50,000 nucleotides of DNA from Roseivivax sediminis (GCF_900112685.1 NZ_FOMS01000019.1:1-50000); one strand, 5' to 3'. Numbered from the stretch's first letter, positions 25,545 through 35,934 are shown. Program-made: numbers and translations. The notes: a model not told the origin generated them from the sequence alone.

Positions 25545-26390
25545 TCAACGAGAAGAAGAGGGGGGCGGGTTCAGTGTGACCTCTCGCACCCACCAGTCGG
25601 GCTCTGCCTGGGCGATGGCCTTGGCCGCGGCCTCGGCATCCGAGCGCGTGTCGTAGAGACCGAAACAAGTGGCGCCGGAGCCGGACATGCGGGCCAGGCG
25701 CGCATTGTGCAGCGCCGAGAGGCACCGCTCGATGACCGGCGCGACGGTGCGTGCAGGAGCTGTGAGGTCGTTGCGCTGGGTGGCGAGCCAGGATGCCACT
25801 TCTCGCGGCGTGTCGAGACGCGGAAGCTTCGATGGCATGGGCGAATTGGTGCGGTTCTCGAGCGCGGCGAAAACGGCCGGCGTCGAGGCGGCGATGCCCG
25901 GATTGACGAGGACCGCAGGCAAGGGCGGCAGGCCGGGCGCCGGTATATGCCTCTCTCCGATTCCGGAGAGCCGTTGCGCGACCGGATCGAGGCAGACCGG
26001 CACATCCGCACCGAGCACGACGCAGTCCCCGGGCAGCGGCAGATCCCAAAGGCGGGAGAGCACACGCAACGCGGCGGCCGCGTCAGAGGACCCGCCGCCG
26101 ATTCCGGCCGCCGCCGGCAGGTGCTTGTCGAGGGTCAGCCGTGCGCCGCGGGACGGGTGAAGATGGCGGGCGGCGCGCAGAACGAGGTTGTCTGGCCCTG
26201 CGGACACGCCGGCCGCCATCGGGCCTGTCACCTCGAGTGTCAGGTCGTCCGCCGGCCCGGCACGCAGATGATCGCCGAGATCGGCGAATACGACGAGCGA
26301 GTCGAGCAGGTGGTAGCCGTCGTCGCGCCGGCCGGTGACGTGCAGCGTCAGGTTGACCTTGGCCGGCGCGAGCGCCTCATTGACCTTCAT
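25545..26390 (-). CDS. ispE: 4-diphosphocytidyl-2-C-methyl-D-erythritol kinase
   Basis: 281 residues, GHMP kinase. Phosphorylates CDP-methylerythritol in the non-mevalonate isoprenoid pathway. It has N-terminal [26 protein letters not shown], the ATP-binding loop [21 protein letters not shown] and C-terminal [15 protein letters not shown]. The ATG at 26390 overlaps the end of the TPR gene by 14 bases, so the pair is translationally coupled. The in-frame extension to 26447 is not conserved. Confidence 0.93.
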   Translation of the reverse strand: MKVNEALAPAKVNLTLHVTGRRDDGYHLLDSLVVFADLGDHLRAGPADDLTLEVTGPMAAGVSAGPDNLVLRAARHLHPSRGARLTLDKHLPAAAGIGGGSSDAAAALRVLSRLWDLPLPGDCVVLGADVPVCLDPVAQRLSGIGERHIPAPGLPPLPAVLVNPGIAASTPAVFAALENRTNSPMPSKLPRLDTPREVASWLATQRNDLTAPARTVAPVIERCLSALHNARLARMSGSGATCFGLYDTRSDAEAAAKAIAQAEPDWWVREVTLNPPPSSSR

Positions 26391-28101
26391 CTGCGGCGAC
26401 GTCGAGCGGGGGCTCGCCTTCCTCGGCCAGCACGCGGTCGAGGCCAACCTCCAGCTTGCGGCGGATGCGCTCGGGGTCGGCGTCCTGGCTGACCTCCTCG
26501 AAATCCACGAATGACAGCGCGCGGTTCCACATGAACTCCGCCTCGCGTTCGCGCCCGACCGCCCAGTAGACGTCGCCGAGGTGGTCGTTCACCACCGGGT
26601 CGATCGGCATGAGCTCTGCCGCGCGCTCCATGTGGTCCACGGCTTCCTCGTAGCGACCGAGGCGATAGAGCACCCAGCCGAGACTGTCGACGATGTAGCC
26701 GGAATCGGGCTCGATCTCGACCGCCCGCTCGATCATGCCGAGCGCCTCCTCGAGCTTCGTCTGCTGCTCCACGAGGCTGTAGCCGAGGTAGTTGAGGACC
26801 TGCGGCTGCTCGGGATTCAGCTCCAGCGCCGCGCGGAAGTCGGATTCCGCCTGCTCCCAGTTGCCCTGCCGTTCGTTGCAGATGCCGCGCGCGTAGTAGA
26901 GGAACCACTGCGCGCGGTCCGGCTCATCGAAGGCATCCAGCGCTGCGGAATAGGCCCCCACGGCATCGTCGAAGCGCTCCATCTGGCGGTACATGTCGCC
27001 GAGCGAGGACATTACGACAGGCAGGTCGCCATGAGTCTCGGACAGCGATTCCAGCACCTCGACCGCGGCGTCCCCGCGATCGCTCTGCCGCAGGGACTGG
27101 GCCCGGCCGAGTTCCGCGGCGTGGTAGGAAGGATGATCGCGCGGAACATTGCGGTAGGCTTCCACCGCCAGATCGTGCTGGCCGATCTCGTCGAGCAGTT
27201 CCGCGGTAAGCAGGATCGCGTCGACGTGATTCGGGCGCAGATGAACCGCGACGCGGCTGTAGATCAGCAGGAAATCCGAGGACATGTCGTTCGAGAAGGC
27301 GCCGGCGAGGGTGTAGAACACCTCCGCGAGACCGTCCCGCGCGCTCTGGGCGTGGGTGAATGGCACCCGTTCGCCGGCGGCCAGCGCCGCGCGCAATGCG
27401 CGCAGGCCCGGGTCGATGTCGGCGGTGAAGGCCTCGTCGATGAGCGTCACCGCTTCGGGGTCGCGGCCGAGCTGGCTCAGCACTTCGGCGCGGGCCATGA
27501 TCGCGCGGCGGGTCTGTGCGACGTTCTCCATCGCGCCGGAGGCAAAGATCGCCTCCGCCCCCTCGTAGTCGCCGACCGAGGCGAGCGCGAGCGCCTTGTG
27601 ATAGGCCGCGAATGGCGCGAGCCCCTCGATCCGCGATACCTCGTCGAAGGCGACGATCGCGGCGGACATGTCGCCCTCGCCCAGCAAGGCCCAGGCTTTC
27701 AGGAGGCCGTCGACCAGCGTACCGATGCCTTCGCCGTCGTCGATCTGGCGGATCGCGCCGGCATAGTCGTTGCTGCCGAGCCGGTCGGCGATCAGTGCCA
27801 TCTGCGCGATACGGCTGGTCTGGCCGAGCTCGCCCAGCCTGTCGGCAAGAGCGCCGGCGCGGTCGAAATCGCCGAGCGCAAGATGCGCGAAGATCGACCG
27901 TTCGAGCAGTTCGGCCCGGTCGGGATCGTTGCTGATCGTGCGATCGTAGTAGCGCGCGGCGGCCCGGAAATCGCCCATCAGGCCAGCCTGACGCGCGGCG
28001 AGGTAGTCGCCCGACAGACCCTGCGCCGCGGCGCCCCAGGGCGCGGCCAATGTCGCCGCCAGCGCGGCGCCCCTGATCCAGTCGCGTGCCCGTCCGGCCA
28101 T
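26377..28101 (-). CDS. Exported tetratricopeptide-repeat protein
   Basis: 574 residues. An N-terminal signal peptide ([18 protein letters not shown], cleavage near AAAQG at about residue 27) is followed by at least ten TPR-like helical repeats, for example in [40 protein letters not shown] and [20 protein letters not shown]. Probably a periplasmic or membrane-attached scaffold of unknown partner, conserved beside ispE in this family as far as I recall. The start at 28101 is chosen for the signal peptide; the longer frame to 28314 is unlikely. Confidence 0.82.
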   Translation of the reverse strand: MAGRARDWIRGAALAATLAAPWGAAAQGLSGDYLAARQAGLMGDFRAAARYYDRTISNDPDRAELLERSIFAHLALGDFDRAGALADRLGELGQTSRIAQMALIADRLGSNDYAGAIRQIDDGEGIGTLVDGLLKAWALLGEGDMSAAIVAFDEVSRIEGLAPFAAYHKALALASVGDYEGAEAIFASGAMENVAQTRRAIMARAEVLSQLGRDPEAVTLIDEAFTADIDPGLRALRAALAAGERVPFTHAQSARDGLAEVFYTLAGAFSNDMSSDFLLIYSRVAVHLRPNHVDAILLTAELLDEIGQHDLAVEAYRNVPRDHPSYHAAELGRAQSLRQSDRGDAAVEVLESLSETHGDLPVVMSSLGDMYRQMERFDDAVGAYSAALDAFDEPDRAQWFLYYARGICNERQGNWEQAESDFRAALELNPEQPQVLNYLGYSLVEQQTKLEEALGMIERAVEIEPDSGYIVDSLGWVLYRLGRYEEAVDHMERAAELMPIDPVVNDHLGDVYWAVGREREAEFMWNRALSFVDFEEVSQDADPERIRRKLEVGLDRVLAEEGEPPLDVAADEGQ

Positions 28102-28216
28102 GTCCGACAACTCCCTGATCGCTCTGCGGTGCCAGCGGAGCCTAGCGGTGCGGGCCGGGCCGCGCAACGCGCCAGCGGCCGCCCGGGGCGGACGGCCACT
28201 CACAGCTGCGTCAGGC

Positions 28217-29863
28217 TCACATGTTGGGATAGTTCGGCCCGTCCCCGCCCTGCGGCGTGGTCCAGACGATGTTCTGCGCCGGGTCCTTGATGTCGCAGGT
28301 CTTGCAGTGAACACAGTTCTGGAAATTGATGACGAAGCGCGGCTCCGTGTCGGTGTCGACGAATTCGTAGACCCCGGCCGGGCAGTAGCGCTGCGAGGGG
28401 CCGGCGAAGGTCTTCCAGTCCTGTTCGATCTGCGTCTGCGGGTCCTTGAGCTTGAGATGCGCAGGCTGGCTTTCCTCGTGATTCGTCATCGCGAAGGACA
28501 CGTTGGTCAGCCGGTCGAAGCTGAGCTTGCCGTCCGGCCTGGGGTAGTCGATCTTCTTGTGGTCCTCCGCTTTCCCGGTCGCGGCGGCGTCGGTCTTGCC
28601 GTGGCCGATCGTGCCGAAGACCGAAAAGCCGAGCGTATTGGTCCACATGTCGAGTCCGCCGAGCGCGAGGCTCGTCGAGAGGCCGTATTTCGACCAGAGC
28701 GGCTTGACGTTGCGGACTGCCTTGAGGTCCTTGCCGATGGCGCCGCTGCGCACTTCGGTCTCGTAATCGGTCAGCTCGTCGGCGGCCCGGCCGGCCTTGA
28801 TCGCCGCATGCGCGGCCTCGGCCGCCGCCTTGCCCGACAGCATGGCATTGTGGTTGCCCTTGATGCGCGGGACGTTGACCATGCCGACCGAGCAGCCCAG
28901 CAGGGCCACGCCCGGCGCCACCATCTTCGGCATCGACTGGTAGCCGCCCTCGGTAATCGCGCGCGCTCCGTAGGCGACACGCTTGCCGCCCTCGAGAAGC
29001 TCGGCCACCACCGGGTGGTGCTTGAAGCGCTGGAATTCCATGTACGGGTAAAGGTGCGGATTCTCGTAGTTCAGGTGCACCACGAAGCCCAGATAGACCT
29101 GGTTGTTCTCGGCGTGGTAGATGAACGACCCGCCCCCGGCATTGCTGCCGAGCGGCCAGCCCATCGTGTGCGACACCGTGCCTTCGCGGTGCTTGGCGGG
29201 GTCGACCTCCCAGATCTCCTTCATGCCGAGGCCGTATTTCTGCGGCTCCGAGCCCTTGTCGAGCTCGTATTTCGCGATGACTTGCTTGGACAGCGACCCG
29301 CGCACGCCTTCGGACAGGAACACGTACTTGCCGAGCAATTCCATTCCCGGCTCGTAACCGTCGCCCTTGGTGCCGTCAGGGTTGAGGCCGAATTCCCCGG
29401 CGACGACGCCGGCGACCTCTCCGTTCTCCCCCCACACCAGTTCGGAGCACGCCATCCCGGGGAAGATCTCCACCCCCAGCGCCTCGGCCTGTTCGGCCAT
29501 CCAGCGGCAAACGTTGCCCATTGAGACGATGTAGTTGCCGTGATTGTTCATCAGCGGCGGCATCGGCCAGTTCGGCACCCGCACCTTCCCCTCCGCACCG
29601 AGGAGATAGAAGTTATCCTTCCGCACGGGCACGTTCAGCGGCGCGCCCTTCTCCTTCCAGTCGGGAATCAGCGCATCGAGACCGGAGGGGTCGAGCACCG
29701 CGCCCGAGAGGATATGCGCGCCGACCTCGGAGCCCTTCTCGAGCACAACGACCTCAAGATCCGCGTCGAGCTGTTTCAACCGTATCGCCGCCGACAGGCC
29801 CGCTGGGCCCGCCCCCACGATCACCACGTCGTATTCCATCGACTCGCGCGTCGTTTCGCTCAT
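28217..29863 (-). CDS. Electron transfer flavoprotein-ubiquinone oxidoreductase
   Basis: 548 residues. Passes electrons from ETF (fatty acid, amino acid and other dehydrogenases) to ubiquinone at the inner membrane. It has an N-terminal FAD site VIVGAGPAGLSAAIRLKQL, LSGAVLDPSGLDALIP, the ubiquinone-binding region around GMVNVPRIKGNHNAMLSG, and a C-terminal [4Fe-4S] motif NCVHCKTCDIKDPAQNI with cysteines in the expected CxxCxxC arrangement plus CPAGVYE. Divergent from greA. Usually called etfD or ETF-QO. Confidence 0.95.
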   Translation of the reverse strand: MSETTRESMEYDVVIVGAGPAGLSAAIRLKQLDADLEVVVLEKGSEVGAHILSGAVLDPSGLDALIPDWKEKGAPLNVPVRKDNFYLLGAEGKVRVPNWPMPPLMNNHGNYIVSMGNVCRWMAEQAEALGVEIFPGMACSELVWGENGEVAGVVAGEFGLNPDGTKGDGYEPGMELLGKYVFLSEGVRGSLSKQVIAKYELDKGSEPQKYGLGMKEIWEVDPAKHREGTVSHTMGWPLGSNAGGGSFIYHAENNQVYLGFVVHLNYENPHLYPYMEFQRFKHHPVVAELLEGGKRVAYGARAITEGGYQSMPKMVAPGVALLGCSVGMVNVPRIKGNHNAMLSGKAAAEAAHAAIKAGRAADELTDYETEVRSGAIGKDLKAVRNVKPLWSKYGLSTSLALGGLDMWTNTLGFSVFGTIGHGKTDAAATGKAEDHKKIDYPRPDGKLSFDRLTNVSFAMTNHEESQPAHLKLKDPQTQIEQDWKTFAGPSQRYCPAGVYEFVDTDTEPRFVINFQNCVHCKTCDIKDPAQNIVWTTPQGGDGPNYPNM

Positions 29864-30079
29864 GTCGCTCCCTTTCCGGCCGGGGGCCGCCTAAACCGCT
29901 TTGTGAAGTGACGTAACGCGAACCCCGCGCGCGGGCAATTGTGACACCGCGTCCGGACGCGGCTGCTGCCGCCGCGCGCGCAGCCCGACTCCCCTTGAAA
30001 TCGTGCCGATCATGCGGTGAAGTGCGGTGCTGACACGGGTGGGCGGCCAAAGGGCCGCCCCAAAACGTTTGGACGCATC

Positions 30080-30550
30080 ATGGACAAGATACCGATGACG
30101 CGCGCGGGCCACGCCGCGCTGGAAAAAGAGTTGAAGACCCTCAAGTCCGAAGAGCGGCCGGCGATCATCCGGGCGATCTCGGAGGCGCGCGAGCACGGAG
30201 ATCTGTCCGAAAACGCCGAATACCACTCCGCGCGCGAGAAGCAGAGCTTCATCGAGGGGCGCATCAAGGAACTGGAAGGGGTTCTGTCGCTGGCCGAAGT
30301 GATCGACCCCAAGACGCTGTGGGGTGCGGTCAAGTTCGGCGCCACCGTGACCGTCGTGGACGAGGACACCGAAGAAGAGAAGTCCTGGCAGATCGTCGGC
30401 GAACACGAGGCCAATATCGAAAAGGGCCTCTTGAACGTGAAATCGCCCATTGCGCGCGCCCTCATCGGCAAGGAAGAAGGCGACAGCGTCGAGGTGCGCA
30501 CCCCCGGCGGGGAAAAGTCCTACGAGATCCTGAAAATCGACTACGTCTGA
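30080..30550 (+). CDS. greA: Transcription elongation factor GreA
   Basis: 156 residues. Rescues backtracked RNA polymerase by stimulating transcript cleavage. The N-terminal coiled coil carries the acidic tip [19 protein letters not shown], with the catalytic Asp and Glu, followed by the C-terminal FKBP-like domain ending [20 protein letters not shown]. Starts at the ATG at 30080; the next gene follows after 13 bases, so they probably share a transcript. Confidence 0.96.
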   Translation: MDKIPMTRAGHAALEKELKTLKSEERPAIIRAISEAREHGDLSENAEYHSAREKQSFIEGRIKELEGVLSLAEVIDPKTLWGAVKFGATVTVVDEDTEEEKSWQIVGEHEANIEKGLLNVKSPIARALIGKEEGDSVEVRTPGGEKSYEILKIDYV

Positions 30551-30563
30551 CGCGAGGGCCGGA

Positions 30564-31574
30564 ATGGCCGACGACAGCACCGCCCGTTCCACGCCGATCG
30601 GCGTCTACGACCGCAGCGACCGGGCCGGCCCCTCGACCGGAGAGCTCGCGGCCGCTGCGCTGTCGGTGGTCTGGCTCTTGCTGGCCGGGGGTTATTTCCT
30701 GTTCTTCGCAGCGTCCGGCACCGACGGGCTGCGCTTCGTCCTGGTGCTGATGACGGTGTTCCTGCCGGTGGCGATGGTCTGGGTCGCGGCGATGGCCATG
30801 CGCTCCACCCGCATCATGCGCGAGGAAAGCGCGCGACTTCAGGCCGCGGTCGACGCGCTGCGCCACGCCTACGTGAATCAGGCGCAGGCCGGAAAGGGAG
30901 ATCCGCAGGGCACCACGATCTCGCGCAAGCTCGACGAGATCGCGGCGGCGCAGAAGAAGACCGAGACCGCGCTGGCGGTGTTCACCACCACCCGCGGACC
31001 GGCGTCGGCCTCGCGCCCCTCCCCGGTCGCCGCCGCCGAGCCGGCCGCCTCGGGCGAGCAGCCGACCCTCGCGCTCGGCACCAGCGCGGAGGACATGGCC
31101 CCCGCGCTTCCCAATGCCGACCTCATCCGCGCGCTGAACTTCCCCGAGACCGCGGAGGACACCGACGGCTTCGCGGCGCTCCGGCGCGCGCTCAAGGACC
31201 GCACGGCGGCGCAGTTGATCCAGGCCGCCCAGGACGTGCTCACGCTGCTGAGCGAGGACGGCATCTACATGGACGACCTGCGCCCCGACCGCGCCCGCCC
31301 GGAAACCTGGCGCCGCTTCGGTCAGGGCGCACGCGGGCGCGAGATCGCGGCGCTCGGGGGTATCCGCGATCGCTCCTCCCTGGCGCTGACGGCAGCGCGA
31401 ATGAAACAGGACCCGATCTTCCGCGACGCCGCGCATCATTTCCTGCGCCTCTTCGACCGCAATTTCGCGCGGTTCGAGGGCACGGCCACCGATACCGAGG
31501 TCTCGGACCTTGCCGACACGCGGTCGGCCCGGGCCTTCATGCTGCTCGGCCGCGTCGCGGGAACGTTCGACTGA
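30564..31574 (+). CDS. Conserved membrane protein of unknown function
   Basis: 336 residues. Two N-terminal transmembrane segments (about residues 28-50, LAAAALSVVWLLLAGGYFLF, and 57-77, FVLVLMTVFLPVAMVWVAAM) are followed by a coiled-coil-like stretch (MREESARLQAAVDALRHAY), a Pro/Ala-rich linker and a C-terminal helical domain with LPNADLIRALNFPETAEDTDGF. I recognise it only as a hypothetical protein usually next to greA in this family. Starts at the ATG at 30564, 13 bases after greA. Confidence 0.75.
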   Translation: MADDSTARSTPIGVYDRSDRAGPSTGELAAAALSVVWLLLAGGYFLFFAASGTDGLRFVLVLMTVFLPVAMVWVAAMAMRSTRIMREESARLQAAVDALRHAYVNQAQAGKGDPQGTTISRKLDEIAAAQKKTETALAVFTTTRGPASASRPSPVAAAEPAASGEQPTLALGTSAEDMAPALPNADLIRALNFPETAEDTDGFAALRRALKDRTAAQLIQAAQDVLTLLSEDGIYMDDLRPDRARPETWRRFGQGARGREIAALGGIRDRSSLALTAARMKQDPIFRDAAHHFLRLFDRNFARFEGTATDTEVSDLADTRSARAFMLLGRVAGTFD

Positions 31575-31883
31575 GCGGCGGCCTCGGGCTTCGCCCCCCG
31601 ACCGCCAAGCGGCACGCGCGGAGAACAGCGCCTCAGCCCTGGGATCGCCGTGGTCCACCGCGCATGGCGGCGCGCGGTGATTGCGTTTTGCCGATCGTGG
31701 AGACGCCTTAGCCTGGCCGCACCGAAAGACGCGTCCCCCGCGACAGAGATTTCCTGTCACCAAGCACCGCTCCGAAGCCGCCGTCCCGATCGCCCTCGGC
31801 ACCAATCTACTCGTGGCTTGCGCTCGGAACGAGCTGACGCCATCAACGCCGCAACGCGGCATACCGCGCTTTTGGAGGAAGAT
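31575..31883. other. Gene-free region upstream of the aldehyde dehydrogenase operon
   Basis: 309 bases with no convincing reading frame. The first part is GC-rich and could hold the terminator of the greA unit; the latter part must hold the promoter of the operon starting at 31884. No clear promoter or operator was found. Confidence 0.4.
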
Positions 31884-33371
31884 ATGAAGGATTGGCAGGC
31901 GTCAGCGGCAGAGCTCTACGGCGGGAACTTCCGGCCGATGTTCGTGGGCGGAAATTGGTGCGCGGCGCAGTCCGCGCGCGAGATGCAGGCGACGAACCCG
32001 GCGGACGGATCGCTCCTCGCGACCGTGCCCCAGGGCGACGCCGCCGATATCGACGCCGCCGTGACAGCCGCGCGGCGCGCGTTCGAGGGACCATGGGCGA
32101 AATTCACGCCCTACGAGCGGCAGAACCTGCTCCTGCGCATCGCCGAGCGGTTCGAGGCCGAGTGGGAGACGCTCTGCCTGTCGGACACGCTCGACATGGG
32201 GATGCCGATCCAGCGCACGCTCGCCAACCAGCGCCGCGTGCTGGGGATGCTGCGATTCTACGCGGGCCAGGCGGTCAGCGTGCACGGGCAGACCATCCCC
32301 AACTCGTTCCCGGGTGACATCTACTCGTCGACTGTGCGCGAGCCGGTGGGCGTCGTGGGCGCGATCATCCCTTGGAACGCGCCGATCGCCGGGTCGGTCT
32401 GGAAGATCGCGCCGGCGCTCGCCACCGGATGCACGGTGGTGCTGAAGCCGTCCGAGGAAGCCTCGCTCACCGTCCTGATGATCGCGCGGATCATGCAGGA
32501 GGCCGGGCTGCCGGACGGCGTCCTCAACATCGTGACCGGCACCGGCGCCGAGGCGGGCGCGGCACTGGCCGAGCATCCGGGTGTGGACAAGATCGTGTTC
32601 ACCGGCTCCACCGCCACCGGGAAGGCCATCGCCCGCGCCGCGACCGGCAATCTCAAGCGCGTGTCTCTGGAGCTCGGCGGCAAGTCCCCGGTCATCGTCT
32701 GCCGCGACGCGGACCTGGACAAGGCGGTGCCGGTGGCCGCGATGGCGGTCTTCGCCAATTCAGGCCAGATCTGCATCGCCGGCTCGCGCCTCTTCGTCGC
32801 GCGCGAGATCCACGACGAATTCGTGCGTCGGGTGGCCGACTATGCCTCGAAGCTCAAGATCGGCCACGGCATCGCGCCGGACACCGATATCGGCCCGATC
32901 ATATCGGGCCGTCAGGCGGAAAGGATCGAGGGCTATCTCTCGGCCGGCCCGGCCGAGGGCGCCGAAATCGTCACCGGCGGTGGACGCGCGACGGGAACGG
33001 GCCTCGATGGCGGGCATTACTTCCAGCCCACGGTCTTCGGCGGCGTCACCGACGAGATGAGCGTCGCGCGCGAGGAGATCTTCGGCCCGGTGATCTCGGC
33101 CATGCCATTCGACACGCTCGACGAGGTGGTCGCGCGCGCCAACGCCACGCCCTACGGGCTGGCGGCCGGCGTGTTCTCGACCCACCTGGGCACCGCGCAC
33201 AAGCTGGCCAACCGGCTCAAGGCGGGCTCGGTCTGGGTGAACATGTACCACGCCATCGACCCGGCGGTGCCGTTCGGCGGCATGAAGATGTCGGGGTACG
33301 GGCGCGAAGGCGGGTCGGAACACGTCGAGGAATACCTCGACACCAAGGCCATCTGGATCAATGCGGACTGA
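31884..33371 (+). CDS. NAD(P)-dependent aldehyde dehydrogenase
   Basis: 495 residues, aldehyde dehydrogenase superfamily. Catalytic residues are visible: Glu263 in LELGGKSP and Cys297 in NSGQICIAGSR; Asn165 in IPWNAPI stabilises the intermediate. The cofactor motif FTGSTATGKAI is near 239. First gene of an operon with a beta-hydroxyacid dehydrogenase and a TRAP transporter, so it likely oxidises an aldehyde produced from an imported organic acid or its alcohol. Starts at the ATG at 31884, with GGAGGAAG upstream. The substrate is unknown. Confidence 0.9.
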   Translation: MKDWQASAAELYGGNFRPMFVGGNWCAAQSAREMQATNPADGSLLATVPQGDAADIDAAVTAARRAFEGPWAKFTPYERQNLLLRIAERFEAEWETLCLSDTLDMGMPIQRTLANQRRVLGMLRFYAGQAVSVHGQTIPNSFPGDIYSSTVREPVGVVGAIIPWNAPIAGSVWKIAPALATGCTVVLKPSEEASLTVLMIARIMQEAGLPDGVLNIVTGTGAEAGAALAEHPGVDKIVFTGSTATGKAIARAATGNLKRVSLELGGKSPVIVCRDADLDKAVPVAAMAVFANSGQICIAGSRLFVAREIHDEFVRRVADYASKLKIGHGIAPDTDIGPIISGRQAERIEGYLSAGPAEGAEIVTGGGRATGTGLDGGHYFQPTVFGGVTDEMSVAREEIFGPVISAMPFDTLDEVVARANATPYGLAAGVFSTHLGTAHKLANRLKAGSVWVNMYHAIDPAVPFGGMKMSGYGREGGSEHVEEYLDTKAIWINAD

Positions 33372-33420
33372 AGGCAGGCCAGGCTGAGCGATCCGCCCGC
33401 CGCAAAAAAAGGAATTCACC

Positions 33421-34293
33421 ATGAATGTCGGACTGATCGGCGTGGGCCTCATGGGCCACGGCATCGCACGGAACGTGCTTTCGCGGGGCGGCCACGCCCT
33501 GACCTTCCTCGACCACCCTGGCAACCAGCCGACGGAGGAGATCGTCTCACTCGGCGGAACGGCCGCAGCCACAGTGGCCGAGATCGCCGCGGCCTGCGAC
33601 GTCATCCTGCTCTGCGTGACCGGTGCGCCGCAGGTGGAGGCGGTGGTTGACGGCCTTCTGCCCGCGCTGCGTCAGGGCACGGTGGTCGTGGACTGCTCCA
33701 CCTCGCTGCCCGGGACGACGCTGCGGATGAGCGCGCGCATGACCGAGGCGGGAGGCACCTATCTCGACGCGCCGATGACCCGCACGGCGGCGCACGCACA
33801 TGCCGGCACACTCAATCTGCTGGTGGGCGGCGAAGCCGAGACGCTGGAGCGTGTCCGGCCCGTCCTCGACAGCTTCACCGAGACAATCACGCATGTCGGG
33901 CCGCTCGGCCACGGGCACCGGCTGAAGCTTCTGCACAACTACGTCTCTGTCGGGTTCATGACGCTTCTGGCCGAGGCCGCCGCGCAATCCGCCGACGCCG
34001 GCGTCGACCCGTCGGTTCTGGTGGAGGTGCTGGCCAATGGCGGCGGCGCGAGTGCCGCGCTCGACCGGCTCGCGCCGTTCATCCTTGACGGCGATCGCAG
34101 CGGCTTGCCCTTCGCCGTCGCGAATGCCGCCAAGGACATCGATTACTACCGCGAGATGGCCGAGGCGGCTGGCGCGCAGCAGACCGTCGCGGACGGCGTG
34201 TCGGCCGCGATCCGGCCCGTGTGCGAGGGCGAAAACGGGCGTGCGTACGTACCCGAGATGGTGCGGCTCTTCCGAAAGAACAGCGGCGGTTGA
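33421..34293 (+). CDS. Beta-hydroxyacid dehydrogenase (3-hydroxyisobutyrate dehydrogenase family)
   Basis: 290 residues. Rossmann motif GLIGVGLMGHGIARNVL at the N-terminus, and catalytic Lys169 in GHGHRLKLLHNYVSVGFM. The substrate loop, usually DAPVSGG, reads LDAPMTRTAAHAHAG, so the substrate may be unusual. Members reduce or oxidise 3-hydroxy acids such as 3-hydroxyisobutyrate or tartronate semialdehyde. It follows the aldehyde dehydrogenase gene by 49 bases and precedes dctP by 86. Starts at the ATG at 33421. Confidence 0.85.
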   Translation: MNVGLIGVGLMGHGIARNVLSRGGHALTFLDHPGNQPTEEIVSLGGTAAATVAEIAAACDVILLCVTGAPQVEAVVDGLLPALRQGTVVVDCSTSLPGTTLRMSARMTEAGGTYLDAPMTRTAAHAHAGTLNLLVGGEAETLERVRPVLDSFTETITHVGPLGHGHRLKLLHNYVSVGFMTLLAEAAAQSADAGVDPSVLVEVLANGGGASAALDRLAPFILDGDRSGLPFAVANAAKDIDYYREMAEAAGAQQTVADGVSAAIRPVCEGENGRAYVPEMVRLFRKNSGG

Positions 34294-34379
34294 TCCGCGC
34301 GCGATAGCGCTCACGCGGGCGGGGTTGCCAGCCCAAAAAGCCGCGTGTAGCAACACCTCGAATTTCCAGGGAGGAACAC

Positions 34380-35360
34380 ATGACGTATCGTTTCAGCGGG
34401 CTCGTCGCAGCGGGTGCGATTGTTGCGGCAGGCGCTCCGGCGCTGGCCCAGACCGAGGTCAAGATCGGCTACGCGCTGGCCCCCGACAGCCATTACGGCG
34501 TCGCGGCCCAGAAATTCGAGGAGGTGGTGACCGAGCAGACCGGCGATGCCTTCGAGTTCAACCACTTCCCCTCGTCCGGCCTCGGCGGTGAGCGCGAGGT
34601 GATCGAGGGGCTGCAGCTCGGCACCATCGAGGCGACCATCGTGTCATCGGGCACGCTCGCAAATTTCGTGCCCGACACCGGCGTCTTCGACATCCCGTTC
34701 CTGTTCCGCGATCTGGAGCACGCGCGCGCCGTCCTCGACGGCGAGATCGGGCAGGAGATCCTCGCCAAATTCGACGATGTGGGCCTGCACGGCCTCGCCT
34801 GGGGCGAGCAGGGCTTCCGCCACATCACCAACAATCGCAACGCGATCGAGACCCCGGAAGACGTCCAGGGCCTGAAGATCCGCACGATGGAGAACCCGGT
34901 CCACCAGGCCGCGTTCAACGCGATGGGCGCCGCGCCCACGCCGATGGCCTGGCCCGAGGTGATCTCCTCGCTGCAGCAGGGCGTGATCGACGGGCAGGAG
35001 AACCCGCTTTCGGTGATCGTGTCGGTGAAGCTCGACGAGGTGCAGGAATACCTGACGCTGTCGGGGCACGTGTATTCGCCCGCGATGCTGCTGGTCTCCA
35101 AGCCGTTCTGGGAGGGCCTCTCCGACGAGCAGAAAGAGGCGTTCGAGACCGCCGCCGACGAGGCCGCGAGCGCAATGCGCGGCTTCGTGGACGAGGTCGA
35201 GACCACCGGCGTGGAGACGCTCAAGGAGCGCGGGATGAAGGTGAACGAACTTTCCGCCGAGCAGAAGGCACAGTTCCAGGAAGAGATCTCGGCTGCCTAC
35301 GAAGGCTATTACGAGACCTATGGCCAGGAGCTGGTCGACTCGATCGTAAACTTCGAATGA
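34380..35360 (+). CDS. dctP: TRAP transporter substrate-binding protein (DctP family)
   Basis: 326 residues. Sec signal peptide 1-24 (ending ALAQ) and a DctP periplasmic domain. The conserved Arg in GLKIRTMENPVHQAAFNAMGA (near residue 161) normally binds the substrate carboxylate, which points to an organic acid. Contains TPMAWPEVISSLQQGVIDGQENP, the typical family signature. GGGAGGAAC upstream of the ATG at 34380. Delivers substrate to the DctQM membrane parts encoded just downstream. Confidence 0.92.
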   Translation: MTYRFSGLVAAGAIVAAGAPALAQTEVKIGYALAPDSHYGVAAQKFEEVVTEQTGDAFEFNHFPSSGLGGEREVIEGLQLGTIEATIVSSGTLANFVPDTGVFDIPFLFRDLEHARAVLDGEIGQEILAKFDDVGLHGLAWGEQGFRHITNNRNAIETPEDVQGLKIRTMENPVHQAAFNAMGAAPTPMAWPEVISSLQQGVIDGQENPLSVIVSVKLDEVQEYLTLSGHVYSPAMLLVSKPFWEGLSDEQKEAFETAADEAASAMRGFVDEVETTGVETLKERGMKVNELSAEQKAQFQEEISAAYEGYYETYGQELVDSIVNFE

Positions 35361-35365
35361 CCGAG

Positions 35366-35394
35366 TGCCGGCGCCCCATGTGGGCGCCGGCACC
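35366..35394. repeat. Stable hairpin between dctP and dctQ
   Basis: Perfect 12-bp inverted repeat GTGCCGGCGCCC/GGGCGCCGGCAC with a 5-base loop, 5 bases after the dctP stop. Without a T run it is probably an mRNA 3' stabiliser, the common way of making more binding protein than permease in such operons. Confidence 0.65.
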
Positions 35395-35409
35395 GACAGG
35401 GGGCCTCGC

Positions 35410-35934
35410 GTGAAGCGGCTCGAACGCATCTTTGTCCGCGCCAACGCCTGGGCGGTAATCCTGATCCTCGGCGCGATGCCCCTGATCGTCGGGGCGAACA
35501 TCGCCCTGCGGTACCTGACGGGACATTCGCTTTCATGGGCCGACGAGGCCGCGCGCTACCTGATGATCTGGATGACCTTCGTCGGCGCGGGCCTCGCGCT
35601 GCGAATGGGCGCCCATGTCGCGATCACCAACCTGCAGGATGCGCTGCCGGGACGCGGACAGCAGATCCTGCGCGGGGCGCTGGTAATCGGCCTGCTGATC
35701 TTCTTCGGCTTCATGGTTTCCGTGGGCATCGAATACGCGCAGCGCATGCAGTACCAGATGACGCCGGCCCTTCGGGTACCGTTCCTCTACGTCTACGCGG
35801 CAATGCCGGTGGGGTTCTCGCTGCTGATCGTCCACCTGCTGCTGATCGCGCCGCAATTCGTGACGGCGGGCACCTACAAGGGCGAACGTGCGGCGGGCGA
35901 AGATCCGGCCGCGCGCGAGGGCGCGAATGGCTGA
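35410..35934 (+). CDS. dctQ: TRAP transporter small permease (DctQ family)
   Basis: 174 residues with four transmembrane segments, beginning at about residues 15-36, 45-67, 87-110 and 127-150. Family marks are NIALRYLTGHSLSWADEAARYLMIW and AGLALRMGAHVAI. The start is a GTG at 35410 with AGGGGG upstream; a longer frame from 35365 overlaps the hairpin. The last 8 bases overlap dctM (ATGGCTGA). Confidence 0.88.
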   Translation: MKRLERIFVRANAWAVILILGAMPLIVGANIALRYLTGHSLSWADEAARYLMIWMTFVGAGLALRMGAHVAITNLQDALPGRGQQILRGALVIGLLIFFGFMVSVGIEYAQRMQYQMTPALRVPFLYVYAAMPVGFSLLIVHLLLIAPQFVTAGTYKGERAAGEDPAAREGANG

